DNA of 64,000 bases from Sphingomonas sp. BAUL-RG-20F-R05-02 (lineage in GTDB: Bacteria > Pseudomonadota > Alphaproteobacteria > Sphingomonadales > Sphingomonadaceae). This document shows positions 8,193-16,761 of this stretch, one piece after another; positions within the stretch are counted from its first letter, which is position 1; each line of letters starts with the position of its first letter. The stretch is from NCBI RefSeq assembly GCF_022662305.1, contig NZ_JAKNQH010000003.1, forward strand, positions 124,001-188,000, in the 5' to 3' direction. A model generated the notes under the pieces. It had not been told where the DNA came from. It searched no databases and saw only the letters and a list, made by a program, of their open reading frames with translations. A program made the translations under genes and the position numbers.

Positions 8193-9452
8193 CTAGAGAT
8201 CCTTTGCCAGCCGAACGCCGGTGAACTGCCAGCGCTGGTGGGGATAGAAGAAGTTGCGGTAGCTCGCGCGGGCGTGGCCGCGCGGGGTGGCGCACGAGCC
8301 GCCTCGCAACACGAACTGGCCGCTCATGAACTTGCCGTTGTACTCGCCGACGGCGCCCTCGATGGCGCGAAAGCCCGGGTAAGGACGAAACGCGCTGCCA
8401 GTCCATTCCCATACGTCGCCGTAAAACGCCGGACCGTCCGCCGACGGGCGCGGCTCGACCGGGCCGGCCACATCGAGCTGGTTGCCAGCACCCGCGTCTT
8501 GACCGGCGGCCGAGGCTTCCCATTCGAATTCGGTCGGGAGGCGCGCGCCGGCCCAGCTTGCATAGGCGTCGGCCTCGTAGAGACTGACGTGCGTGACGGG
8601 CGCGGCCGGGTCGATCGGGCGGCGCCCGTCGAGACCGAAGCGCGTCCAGACATCCTCACGACGCTCCCAATACATCGGCGCGTCAATCGCGTTGGCCTTC
8701 ACCCACGCCCAGCCGTCCGACAGCCAATGGCGCGGATCCGTGTAGCCGCCATCGGCGATGAACGCCGCCCATTCGCCGTTGGTGACGGTGCGATCGGCAA
8801 GCGCATGGGGGGCGAGCAACGCCGCATGGCGCGGGCCTTCGCAATCGAACGCGAAATGCGGATCGTCATGGCCAATCTGTGCGATGCCGCCATCGCGCTC
8901 GATCCAGCCGACCGGCCCCGGCATTGCCACCGGCACCTTGCGCGCACCCGGCCAAAGCGCCGGCTCGAGCGGGTTTTCGGACATCAGGTGGAGAATATCG
9001 GTGAGCAGCAGTTCCTGATGCTGCTCCTCATGATGGCAGCCGAGCCGGATCAATTCGCGCGCGTCTTGCGGCAGGTCGGGCAGCGCTAGTTCGATCTCCG
9101 CGTCGACATGCGCGCGATAGGCCAAAACCTCGTCGAGCGTCGGGCGTGTGATCATGCCACGCCGTGCGCGGCTGTGGCGGCGACCCTCCGCTTCGTAATA
9201 GCTGTTGAACAGGAACGGGAAACGCTCATCGAAGCGACGGTAACCGGGTACGAAATCGCGCAACACGAAGGTTTCGAAGAACCAGGTGGTATGCGCGAGA
9301 TGCCATTTCGCCGGGGAGGCATCCTCCATCGACTGCACCGTCGCATCGGCGTCCGACAAGGGCCCGACCAGTGCAACGCTGAGCCGGCGAACGGAGTCAT
9401 AGCGTGCGCAGAGCGCCTCGGGAGACGGAGATAAACCGAGGCGTGTTCTCAT
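8193..9452 (-). CDS. egtB: Ergothioneine synthesis sulfoxide synthase EgtB
   Basis: This non-heme iron enzyme joins a thiol donor to hercynine with O2. The N-terminal DinB-like half has WHLAHTTWFFE (about residues 50-60) and HHEEQHQE (140-147), which hold the iron-binding histidines. The C-terminal FGE-sulfatase-like half has VTNGEWAAFIADGGY, LPTEFEWEAS, GDVWEWTGSAFRPYPG and LRGGSCATPRGHAR. I chose the start at 9452 (MRTRLGLSPS, 419 residues) because it follows GGAACGTT and matches family length; the frame stays open 99 bases further upstream. egtA and egtC are not nearby, so cysteine rather than gamma-glutamylcysteine may be the donor; this is inference. Confidence 0.93.
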   Translation of the reverse strand: MRTRLGLSPSPEALCARYDSVRRLSVALVGPLSDADATVQSMEDASPAKWHLAHTTWFFETFVLRDFVPGYRRFDERFPFLFNSYYEAEGRRHSRARRGMITRPTLDEVLAYRAHVDAEIELALPDLPQDARELIRLGCHHEEQHQELLLTDILHLMSENPLEPALWPGARKVPVAMPGPVGWIERDGGIAQIGHDDPHFAFDCEGPRHAALLAPHALADRTVTNGEWAAFIADGGYTDPRHWLSDGWAWVKANAIDAPMYWERREDVWTRFGLDGRRPIDPAAPVTHVSLYEADAYASWAGARLPTEFEWEASAAGQDAGAGNQLDVAGPVEPRPSADGPAFYGDVWEWTGSAFRPYPGFRAIEGAVGEYNGKFMSGQFVLRGGSCATPRGHARASYRNFFYPHQRWQFTGVRLAKDL

Positions 9453-9510
9453 AACGTTCCTTCGTATCGACCTCTGACTGGGTGTCAACGGCCGAACGGC
9501 AGGCACGCGT

Positions 9511-10083
9511 TTATGGGCGCGACCCACCTGGAGCCCACAGAACGTCCCCATCGGCCATTTTGTTCACGTAACGGCTCGCGACGAACAGATAATCCGACAG
9601 TCGGTTAAGGTAGGCGAGCGCCGCAGGGTTGAGCGGCACATGGTCGCCAGCGGCGATGGCAGCGCGTTCCGCGCGACGCACGATCGCGCGCGCGAGGTGC
9701 AGCGCCGCACCCGCGCCGCTGCCGCCAGGCAGGATGAAGCTGGTGAGCGGCTCGAGATCGGCGTTCATCGCATCGATCTCATCCTCCAGCCGCGTCACCT
9801 GCGCGGGCACGATGCGCAGCGTCATCTCGCCGGGGGTGAAATCCTCCCCCGGTGTGGCGAGATCGGCGCCAAGATCGAACAGATCGTTCTGGATCCGCGT
9901 CAAGACCGCGACTGGCTCGGCACTGCCGAGCGCCACCACCGCCACGCCGATCGCGCTGTTCGCCTCATCGACATCGCCGATCGCGGCCATGCGTGGATCG
10001 GCCTTGGACACACGCGAACCATCGACCAGCCCGGTGGTGCCGCCGTCTCCGGTACGCGTGTAGATCTTGTTGAGCTTGACCAA
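9511..10083 (-). CDS. pduO: Cob(I)alamin adenosyltransferase, PduO type
   Basis: The 190-residue protein opens with KIYTRTGDGGTTGLVDGSRVSK, the ATP-binding N-terminus of PduO-type adenosyltransferases. GDVDEANSAIG, IQNDLFDLGADLATP, FILPGGSGAGAALHLARAIVRRAER and LNRLSDYLFVASRYVN follow. It transfers the adenosyl group of ATP to cob(I)alamin to give adenosylcobalamin. The GluQ and twin-membrane genes precede it and egtB follows on the same strand. The window also encodes a B12-dependent methionine synthase, which uses methylcobalamin, so the two share the cobalamin pool but not the cofactor form. Confidence 0.94.
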   Translation of the reverse strand: MVKLNKIYTRTGDGGTTGLVDGSRVSKADPRMAAIGDVDEANSAIGVAVVALGSAEPVAVLTRIQNDLFDLGADLATPGEDFTPGEMTLRIVPAQVTRLEDEIDAMNADLEPLTSFILPGGSGAGAALHLARAIVRRAERAAIAAGDHVPLNPAALAYLNRLSDYLFVASRYVNKMADGDVLWAPGGSRP

Positions 10084-10086
10084 GGA

Positions 10087-10329
10087 TCAGCTCTTGCTGC
10101 TGCCGATGAACAGGATCAGCACGATGATGAAGATCGCGATCGCCTGGAAGAAGATGCGGTATTGCATCATCTTGTTGGACTTGATCGCCGAGTCGTTCGG
10201 CACGTTCGGATCGCCATCGCCGCGCGCGTCGGCACTGGCGTTGAGAAGGAACGCGGCGAGGCCCCGCACCAGCACGACCACCGTAGCGATCATCGCGGCG
10301 ATCAGCAGGAGGAAAAGGAACGTGCTCAT
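10087..10329 (-). CDS. Twin-transmembrane HIG1-like small protein
   Basis: The 80-residue protein has two membrane helices, about residues 3-26 and 60-77. They are joined by a polar loop with SADARGDGDPNVPNDSAIKSNKMMQYRI. This layout matches the HIG1-type 'twin transmembrane' proteins of alphaproteobacteria, which often sit beside cobalamin adenosyltransferase genes. Here the adenosyltransferase begins four bases downstream, so co-transcription is likely. HIG1 domains elsewhere associate with respiratory complexes; no catalytic residues are present and the role here is unknown. Confidence 0.75.
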   Translation of the reverse strand: MSTFLFLLLIAAMIATVVVLVRGLAAFLLNASADARGDGDPNVPNDSAIKSNKMMQYRIFFQAIAIFIIVLILFIGSSKS

Positions 10330-10338
10330 CGGCGGAGC

Positions 10339-11190
10339 CTACGCTCTTGCGGCGGCGATGCCAATGGGAAGCCGACCGGCGCGCAGTGTCGCCGCGAGTT
10401 CGGGTCCGACCTGACCCGACTCGCGAAGTGCTGCCAGCGATGGCGCGCCTTCGCGCTTGGCCAGGCGCTTGCCGCCTGAGTCGGTGAGCAGCGCGTGGTG
10501 GCTGTAGATTGGCGTCGGCAGCGCGAGCAGCGCCTGTAGCAGACGATGGACATCGGTGGCGGCGAACAGATCGGCGCCGCGCACGATGTGGCTGACACCC
10601 TGCCATGCATCATCGATGGTGACGGCAAGGTGGTAGCTTGCGGGCGCATCCTTGCGCGCGAGTACGACATCGCCGTGCGCGAGCGGGTTTGCCGGCACCG
10701 ACCCGGCGATCTCGTCCAGCCAGCCGAGGGTGCCGGTGCGCGCGACCGCCTTGCCCATGTCGAGGCGCCAGCAATGCGGCTCCGCCATACGCGCGCCGGC
10801 TTCCGCCGCCGAAAGCGCGCGGCAGGTGCCAGGATACACGCCCTCCGGACCGCCATGCGGCGCGGCGAGGCTCGCGGCTATCTCCGCGCGCGTGCAGAAA
10901 CACGGATAGAGCAGGCCCATGTCCCGCAACTGGCCGAGCGCGTGCGCATAGGCGTCGAGCCGGGTCGATTGCCGCACCGCCGGCCCGTCCCACGTCAGGC
11001 CGAGCCAGCGCAGATCCTCCTCGATACCGGCAATGAATTCGGCCCGGCTCCGCGTGCCGTCGATATCCTCGATCCGCAGCAGGAACCGCCCGCCATCCGC
11101 CCGCGCACGATCATGCGCGAGGATCGCGGACCAGGCATGGCCGAGGTGCAGTCGCCCGGTCGGGCTGGGCGCGAAGCGGGTGACGGTCAT
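10339..11190 (-). CDS. gluQ: Glutamyl-Q tRNA(Asp) synthetase
   Basis: This truncated class I glutamyl-tRNA synthetase paralogue lacks an anticodon-binding domain. It attaches glutamate to queuosine at position 34 of tRNA(Asp). It shows TRFAPSPTGRLHLGHA (HIGH-type motif HLGH) at the start, LRIEDIDGTRSR, and the KMSKS-like SGGKRLAKREGAPSL late in the chain. It also has the CFCTRAEI and YPGTCR cysteine segments seen in YadB/GluQ zinc sites. At about 283 residues the length fits. ATG at 11190 has GGAG eight bases upstream; a GTG codon directly before it is the alternative. Confidence 0.93.
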   Translation of the reverse strand: MTVTRFAPSPTGRLHLGHAWSAILAHDRARADGGRFLLRIEDIDGTRSRAEFIAGIEEDLRWLGLTWDGPAVRQSTRLDAYAHALGQLRDMGLLYPCFCTRAEIAASLAAPHGGPEGVYPGTCRALSAAEAGARMAEPHCWRLDMGKAVARTGTLGWLDEIAGSVPANPLAHGDVVLARKDAPASYHLAVTIDDAWQGVSHIVRGADLFAATDVHRLLQALLALPTPIYSHHALLTDSGGKRLAKREGAPSLAALRESGQVGPELAATLRAGRLPIGIAAARA

Positions 11191-11295
11191 CACCGAATCT
11201 CCACTGGGCCTTGACCGCGAGTCGTGCGCTGTGCTGTCATCACCCCGTCATCCTAGTGGGCGATTGCCGCACAAGGAAGCGAGGGGAACGCGCAA

Positions 11296-11862
11296 GTGTA
11301 CCATCCCGACTTGATCCGCCACCCGGACAGTTGCCCGGCGCTGGTGCTGAACGCCGACTATACGCCGCTGAGCTATTATCCGCTCAGCATCTGGCCGTGG
11401 CAGACCGCGATCAAGGCGGTGTTCCTCGATCGCGTCGCGATCGTTGCCGAATACGAGCGCGAGGTGCGCAGCCCGACCGCGAAGATCAAACTGCCCTCGG
11501 TGATCGCGCTGAAGCAATATGTCCGGCCGAGCGCATTCCCGGCGTTCACGCGCTTCAACCTGTTCCTGCGCGACAAGTTCGAATGCCAATATTGCGGCGC
11601 CGGGCATGACCTGACGTTCGACCACATCATTCCCCGCGCGCAGGGCGGCCGCACCACGTGGGAGAATGTCGCCACCGCCTGCGCGCCGTGCAACCTCAGG
11701 AAAGGCGGCCGCACCCCCAAACAGGCCGGTATGCCGCTGTACCTGGAGGCGATCCGCCCGACCAACTGGCAGTTGCAGGAACACGGCCGGCGTTTCCCGC
11801 CGAACTTCCTGCACGCGACCTGGCGCGACTGGCTCTATTGGGACGTCGAGCTGGAGGCTTGA
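11296..11862 (+). CDS. HNH endonuclease
   Basis: The 188-residue protein has a classical HNH/beta-beta-alpha-metal fold at about residues 92-140. FECQYCG (Cys97, Cys100) and CAPCN (Cys129, Cys132) form a structural zinc site. TFDHIIPRAQGG supplies the D-H catalytic pair and WENVATAC the asparagine. The N-terminal LNADYTPLSYYPLSIWPWQ segment is typical of the widespread chromosomal HNH family found in nearly all alphaproteobacteria. A GTG start at 11296 is used. The biological substrate of this family is not known. It diverges from gluQ and converges on a small secreted-protein gene. Confidence 0.9.
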   Translation: MYHPDLIRHPDSCPALVLNADYTPLSYYPLSIWPWQTAIKAVFLDRVAIVAEYEREVRSPTAKIKLPSVIALKQYVRPSAFPAFTRFNLFLRDKFECQYCGAGHDLTFDHIIPRAQGGRTTWENVATACAPCNLRKGGRTPKQAGMPLYLEAIRPTNWQLQEHGRRFPPNFLHATWRDWLYWDVELEA

Positions 11863-11913
11863 AGGTTCCTCGGTTCCCGCCGTCGCCGAAGGAAGCCAAG
11901 GTCGGCGGCGTCG

Positions 11914-12216
11914 TCAGAACGGCACTTTCAACGTAACCTTCGCCTGCGCATCGCCGAGCCGACCCTGGTCGATATGCGGCGTGATCGTGCTGCCGCCGGG
12001 CAGGTTGATCCGAAATCGCGGGTCCTTCACGAAACGTTCGGGCAGGGCGCGCAGCCGGTAGGTTTCCTGCGCGTCCACCCGGCCGCACACCACAATGTCG
12101 CCGTTCGCATCGCTCGGGCATGGCGGCGGCAGCACGCTGGTGCGCGCCGGCGGCGCGGCGGGCGCGGCATCGGGCAGGGTCGCCGCTTGCAGGAACATCG
12201 CCGTCCATCCGAGCAT
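11914..12216 (-). CDS. Small exported 'DIVVCGR' protein
   Basis: The 100-residue product starts MLGWTAMFLQAATLP at 12216, with AGGAGG nine bases upstream. It has a short hydrophobic N-terminus that may be a signal or anchor, then a Pro/Ala linker and CPSDANGDIVVCGRVDAQETYRLR, with two cysteines bracketing the core. The rest is polar and ends in an alternating, strand-like TLKVPF. I recognise C-x(n)-DIVVCG-(x)-YRL as a recurring motif of small periplasmic proteins in sphingomonads, with no assigned function. A distant second example lies at 59070-59393. The frame stays open far upstream across ppc, but that part is antisense and rejected. Confidence 0.7.
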   Translation of the reverse strand: MLGWTAMFLQAATLPDAAPAAPPARTSVLPPPCPSDANGDIVVCGRVDAQETYRLRALPERFVKDPRFRINLPGGSTITPHIDQGRLGDAQAKVTLKVPF

Positions 12217-12333
12217 CGCGTGTCGCCTCCTGCGGGACCGATCCGGGAACCTCGCTTGAGAACATGGCGGCAAGATGGTCGCTCCCGCGGCTTCGCCATT
12301 GACCCTGCCTCCACCGCGATGCAGCATCGCGCC

Positions 12334-15006
12334 ATGGCTGACCTCCCCTCGATCGCGAACAATCCCGACGTCCGCTTCCTCGGCAAGATGCTCGGCGACG
12401 TCATCCGCGCCTATGGCGGGGAACTGCTGTTCAAGCGCACCGAATATATCCGCGCCGCCTCGGTGGACCGGCATCGCGGCGTGGCGGGGGGCGAGGTTGA
12501 TCTCGGCCTGGGCAGCCTCAGCCTCGACGAGACGCTCGATTTCGTGCGCGGCTTCATGCTGTTCTCGATGCTCGCCAACCTTGCCGAGGATCGCCACGGC
12601 GTGACGGCGGAACAGGGCGCGGATGTCGCCTCCGCGCTCGCGCGGCTGGAGGGCGAGGGGATCGACAAGGCGCAGGTAATGGCGCTGCTCGACCACGCGC
12701 TGATCGCGCCGGTGCTGACCGCACACCCCACCGAAGTGCGTCGCAAGTCGATGATCGACCACCGCAATCGCATCGCCGAGCTGATGGCGCTGAAGGATGC
12801 CGGCCTGTCCGAAACGCCCGATGGCGACGACGTGGACGAGGCGATCTATCGCCAGATCGCCTTGCTGTGGCAGACGCGCGTGCTGCGCCGCGAACGGCTC
12901 TACGTCACCGATGAGGTCGAAACTGCGCTCAGCTATCTGCGCGATGTGTTCCTGCCGACGCTGCCCGCGCTCTATCAGCGCTGGGACCGGGCGCTCGGCG
13001 AACGCGCACCGAGTTTCCTGCGCCCGGGGAGCTGGATCGGCGGCGATCGTGACGGCAACCCGTTCGTCACCGCCGACAGCTTGCGTACCGCGCTCGGCAA
13101 ATCGTGCGAGGCGGTGATCGGTTACTATCTGGAGGCGCTCAGCGGGCTCGGCGCGGAACTGTCGATTTCCAGCGACCTCGCCAGTGTCGATGCCTCGGTG
13201 ATCGCGTTGGCGGAAGCGAGCGGCGACACCGGTCCGAGCCGCAGCGACGAGCCATATCGCCGTGCGCTGACCGGCGTGTACGCGCGCCTCGCCGCGACGC
13301 ACCTCGCGCTCACCGGCAAACCCGCCGCCCGTCCCGCCGCGGTCAAGGGCGAGCCGTACCCCGACCCGCAGGCGTTTCGCGCCGATCTCGTCGCGATCGC
13401 GCGCGCGCTGCGCGCCGGCGGATCGGGTGCGCTCTCCAGCGGTGGCGCGCTCGGCCGGCTGATCCGCGCGGTCGAGACGTTCGGCTTCCACCTCGCCACC
13501 CTCGACATGCGCCAGAACAGCGCGGTGCATGAACGCGTGGTGGCGGAACTGCTCAAGGTCGCCGGGGTCGAGGCGGATTACCTCGCGCTGTCGGAATCGC
13601 AGCGGGTCTCGCTGCTGCGCCACGAACTTTCCAACGCGCGCCCGCTGACCAGCCCATTTGCCGACTATTCGGACGAGACCAACTCCGAACTGGCGATCGC
13701 CCGCGCCGCCGCCGAGGCGCACGCGACATACGGGCCGGGCTGTATCACCAACTATATCGTGTCGATGGCGCAGTCGGTGTCGGACCTGCTCGAAATCAAC
13801 GTGCTGCTCAAGGAGGTCGGCCTGTACCGCCCAGGCGACGCGCCCACCGCCGCGATCATGGCGGTGCCGCTGTTCGAGACGATCGGCGATCTCGAAGCCG
13901 CGCCCGCGATCATGACCGAATGGTTCGCGCTGCCCGAGGCCGGCGCGATCACCCGCGCGCGCGGCTATCAGGAAGTGATGATCGGCTATTCCGATTCGAA
14001 CAAGGATGGCGGTTATCTTACCTCGACGTGGTCGCTGTCGAAAGCGTCGACCGCGCTGAAAGCGGTGTTCGAGCGCGCCGGCATCGGTATGCAGCTGTTC
14101 CACGGGCGCGGCGGTGCGGTCGGGCGTGGCGGCGGCTCGTCGTTCGCGGCGATCCGCGCGCAGCCGACCGGCACCGTGCAGGGCCGCATCCGCATCACCG
14201 AACAGGGCGAGGTGATCGCCGGCAAATACGGCACCCGCGAAAGCGCGATGATAAACCTCGAGGCGATGACCTCGGCGGCGTTGCTCGCCAGCCTCGAACC
14301 CGATCCGATCGCGCCGGCGGATCAGGCGCGCTTCTCGGCGGCGATGGACCGGATTTCGGACGCGGCGTTCACCGCCTATCGCGATCTCGTCTACGGCACC
14401 GAGGGCTTCCGCACCTTCTTCCGCCAGATGACGCCGCTCACCGAGATCGCCGGCCTCAACATCGGCTCGCGCCCGGCGAGCCGCACCAAGTCCGACCGGA
14501 TCGAGGATCTGCGCGCGATTCCGTGGGTGTTCAGCTGGGCGCAGGCGCGGGTGATGCTGCCGGGCTGGTACGGCGTCGGGCAGGCGCTCAGCAGCTTCGA
14601 GGACAAGGGCCTGCTGGTCGAGATGGCGCAGAGCTGGCCGTTCTTCGCGGCGATGCTCGGCAACATGGAGCAGGTGATGGCGAAGTCGGACATGGGCATC
14701 GCCGAACGCTACGCCGCGCTGGTCGAGGACCCCGCGCTGGCGAGCGCGATCTTCCCGCGCATCCGCGATGGCTGGCAGGTGACCTACGACACGCTGTTGA
14801 CGGCGACGGGGCAATCGCATTTGCTCGAAAAGCACCCCGCGCTCGACGCGTCGATCCGGTTGCGGCTGCCCTATATCGAGCCGCTCAACATGCTCCAGAT
14901 CGAGCTCATCAAACGCCGCCGTGCCGGTGAGGAGGACGAGCGGGTCGGGCAGGGCATCCTGCTGTCGATCAATGCGATTGCTACGGCGCTCAGGAATTCC
15001 GGCTAG
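12334..15006 (+). CDS. ppc: Phosphoenolpyruvate carboxylase
   Basis: This enzyme carboxylates PEP to oxaloacetate and so refills the TCA cycle. The 890-residue protein has all the landmark motifs: TAHPTEVRRKS (catalytic His) in the first third, GSWIGGDRDGNPFV, GYSDSNKDGGYLTS, and FHGRGGAVGRGGG. It ends in a strongly conserved tail, although the usual final Gly is within RNSG. ATG at 12334 (MADLPSIANN) fits family length; another ATG lies five codons upstream and the frame is open further still, but neither has a clear ribosome site. It is divergent from the small DIVVCG gene, with the shared promoter region at 12217-12333. Confidence 0.96.
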   Translation: MADLPSIANNPDVRFLGKMLGDVIRAYGGELLFKRTEYIRAASVDRHRGVAGGEVDLGLGSLSLDETLDFVRGFMLFSMLANLAEDRHGVTAEQGADVASALARLEGEGIDKAQVMALLDHALIAPVLTAHPTEVRRKSMIDHRNRIAELMALKDAGLSETPDGDDVDEAIYRQIALLWQTRVLRRERLYVTDEVETALSYLRDVFLPTLPALYQRWDRALGERAPSFLRPGSWIGGDRDGNPFVTADSLRTALGKSCEAVIGYYLEALSGLGAELSISSDLASVDASVIALAEASGDTGPSRSDEPYRRALTGVYARLAATHLALTGKPAARPAAVKGEPYPDPQAFRADLVAIARALRAGGSGALSSGGALGRLIRAVETFGFHLATLDMRQNSAVHERVVAELLKVAGVEADYLALSESQRVSLLRHELSNARPLTSPFADYSDETNSELAIARAAAEAHATYGPGCITNYIVSMAQSVSDLLEINVLLKEVGLYRPGDAPTAAIMAVPLFETIGDLEAAPAIMTEWFALPEAGAITRARGYQEVMIGYSDSNKDGGYLTSTWSLSKASTALKAVFERAGIGMQLFHGRGGAVGRGGGSSFAAIRAQPTGTVQGRIRITEQGEVIAGKYGTRESAMINLEAMTSAALLASLEPDPIAPADQARFSAAMDRISDAAFTAYRDLVYGTEGFRTFFRQMTPLTEIAGLNIGSRPASRTKSDRIEDLRAIPWVFSWAQARVMLPGWYGVGQALSSFEDKGLLVEMAQSWPFFAAMLGNMEQVMAKSDMGIAERYAALVEDPALASAIFPRIRDGWQVTYDTLLTATGQSHLLEKHPALDASIRLRLPYIEPLNMLQIELIKRRRAGEEDERVGQGILLSINAIATALRNSG

Positions 15007-15133
15007 GCCAGGCGCGCGAGAGATTAGCAAAGCTAATCGCAAGCCCGGCGCAGCCGGAGCCTAGCCCGGCCGGCGGCGCTACAGCGCCGACCGACGACGC
15101 GGCTTCGCCGCGGCGTTGCCTTAACCCAGCCCC
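15007..15133. repeat. Cluster of short hairpins between convergent ppc and sodC
   Basis: The gap holds at least three short inverted repeats in a row. GATTAGC-AAA-GCTAATC is at 15022-15038, GGCGCT-AC-AGCGCC at about 15076-15089 and CGCGGC-TTC-GCCGCG at about 15098-15112. The first is AT-rich against a very GC-rich background. Such strings of palindromes can act as bidirectional terminators or mRNA 3'-end stabilisers, and they resemble REP-type dispersed elements. I cannot tell which, because copies elsewhere in the genome are not visible. Confidence 0.55.
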
Positions 15134-15670
15134 TCAACTCGTCCCAAACACCCCGCACGCCACCCGCCCGCCACTGTTGCCGGACGGATCGGTCATCAGA
15201 TCGTCCGGCTTGGCATGCACCACCAGCGCCGAACCGTCCGCATCAAGCAGCCCCGCCATGGTCGCACCCGGCACCGTCACGCCGATCGTGCCGCGCCCGT
15301 CGGTACCGATCACCAGATTGGGGAGGTCGCCCTCATGCGGCCCCTGCGGGTTCATCGCGCCGTGCTTCATGCCCGTCGGGTTCCAGTGGCCCCCCGCGCT
15401 GGCGAAATCGGGTGCATCGCAGCGCCCAGTCATGTGGATATGCGCACCGTGCATGCCGGGCGGCATCGCGTTGGCATCAACGGTGATGCGCAGCCCCCCG
15501 GACACCTCGGTCGCGGTCGCGCGCCCGACATCGGTGCCGTCGGCGGTGTGCAGCATCGCCACGGCGCGTGCGCCGCCGGGCGTCGGCGTGCCGAGTTCGG
15601 TCTTGCTATGGTCGCACGCCGCCAGCGTGAGCGTGGCGACGAGGCTGGCCGTGACGATACCGATCCGCAT
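15134..15670 (-). CDS. sodC: Cu/Zn superoxide dismutase, lipoprotein
   Basis: This periplasmic enzyme converts superoxide to peroxide and oxygen. The 178-residue precursor has a lipoprotein signal with lipobox LAAC (Cys19), so it is probably membrane-anchored. The metal site is intact: HGAHIHMTGRCD (copper ligands His77 and His79, disulfide Cys84), GGHWNP, HGAMNPQGPHEGDLPN, and late VVHAKPDD and GGRVACGVFG with the partner cysteine. Length is usual for bacterial SodC. It converges on ppc. The beta-helix gene lies 62 bases upstream on the same strand, so the two may share a transcript. Confidence 0.95.
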   Translation of the reverse strand: MRIGIVTASLVATLTLAACDHSKTELGTPTPGGARAVAMLHTADGTDVGRATATEVSGGLRITVDANAMPPGMHGAHIHMTGRCDAPDFASAGGHWNPTGMKHGAMNPQGPHEGDLPNLVIGTDGRGTIGVTVPGATMAGLLDADGSALVVHAKPDDLMTDPSGNSGGRVACGVFGTS

Positions 15671-15732
15671 GGTGCATCTCCCTGTTTGCCGGAGACCCTA
15701 GCGGCTGTCGCAGGGCGCGCAACCTTGTAGGG

Positions 15733-16662
15733 CTAGCGCGTCTCGAACGCGCGCACGCCCTTGCCGAGCCGGTTGTCGCCGACCGCCAACCGCTCGTGGC
15801 TGTAATCCGCCACGAACGCCGGGCTGCGCGTTTCGCCCGGCGCAAGGCTGGCGGTGTTGCCGACGATCCGCAGACCCGCCGCGCTCTGCTCGCGCACTTC
15901 GGCGGCGACCACGATGAAGCCGGTCCAGTTCTCCTTGTCGCGGCCCTGCACGAAGGTGTTGCCCTGGATCAGCCCGGTCGCACCGTTGGGCAGGTCGATC
16001 ATGTAGTTGGTCTTGTGCCCGGCGGTATCGTCGAAGCTGTTGTTGGTGATCGACACGCGAGGCCCGCGCACCTTGACGTAATGCCCGCCACGACCACGCT
16101 CGAACCGTGAGTTGGTGATGGTGACGAGGCCCTTGGTCTCGAAATACACCGAATGCGCGCAGCTCGGGCTCTGGTCGCACTGGCCGAGGCCGGAGAAAGT
16201 AGTGTGGTCTATCGTGATCGGGATGTCGGTGCCCGATCCGCCGATGATACCCTCCTGGCTGTCTAGGAACATGGAATTGCGCACCACCAGCGGCCCGGTT
16301 TCGATGCGGATGCCGGCGCCATTGCCGTCATCGACCTTGAAGCCACGGAAGACGATGCCGTCGACGGTCGATCCGGTACCGCGCAGCACCAGCGCCGCCT
16401 TGCCCTCGCACGCGGTCTGCTCGAAGATCACCCGGCCCGGCACCGCCGCCTTGAAGGTGATGTGCCCGGCCTGCTGGATCGCGCATTCGTGATAGGTGCC
16501 GGGTGCGATCACGATCGTCGCATCCTGCCCGCGGATCGCCATCAGCGCCTCGTCGAGCCGCGCGAAGTTTTGCCCGCCCTGCACAGTGAACGGTCCGCCC
16601 GCGGATTGCGCGGCAACCGGTGCTGCCAGCGAGAGGAAGGCGAGGGCGAGGATGTGACGCAT
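15733..16662 (-). CDS. Exported right-handed beta-helix protein
   Basis: The 309-residue precursor has a signal peptide (MRHILALAFLSLAAPVAAQS). A repetitive chain of short beta-strands follows with recurring V-x-N/D-x-x-F turns, for example LVVRNSMFLDS, VTITNSRFERG, VSITNNSFDD and GLIQGNTFVQG, typical of pectate-lyase-like parallel beta-helices. An APGTYHECAI segment opens the helix. No clear catalytic triad or calcium site stands out, so substrate and activity are unassigned; polysaccharide binding or lysis is the usual role of such folds. It lies between zwf and sodC on the same strand. Confidence 0.8.
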   Translation of the reverse strand: MRHILALAFLSLAAPVAAQSAGGPFTVQGGQNFARLDEALMAIRGQDATIVIAPGTYHECAIQQAGHITFKAAVPGRVIFEQTACEGKAALVLRGTGSTVDGIVFRGFKVDDGNGAGIRIETGPLVVRNSMFLDSQEGIIGGSGTDIPITIDHTTFSGLGQCDQSPSCAHSVYFETKGLVTITNSRFERGRGGHYVKVRGPRVSITNNSFDDTAGHKTNYMIDLPNGATGLIQGNTFVQGRDKENWTGFIVVAAEVREQSAAGLRIVGNTASLAPGETRSPAFVADYSHERLAVGDNRLGKGVRAFETR

Positions 16663-16761
16663 CGGAACGGCTCCTTTGGGGCGTTGAGATGCGCGCGGGC
16701 GGGCGGCTTGGGAAGGCGAATAGAGGGTTAACCTCGTGCCGCCTCTCCCAATCCCGCTCGA

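Noticed and set aside
11914..15042. A minus-strand reading frame of over 1,000 codons antisense to ppc
   Set aside because: It is Arg/His/Glu/Val-rich antisense sequence typical of GC-rich genes. Only its last 100 codons, outside ppc, form a real gene with its own ribosome site.
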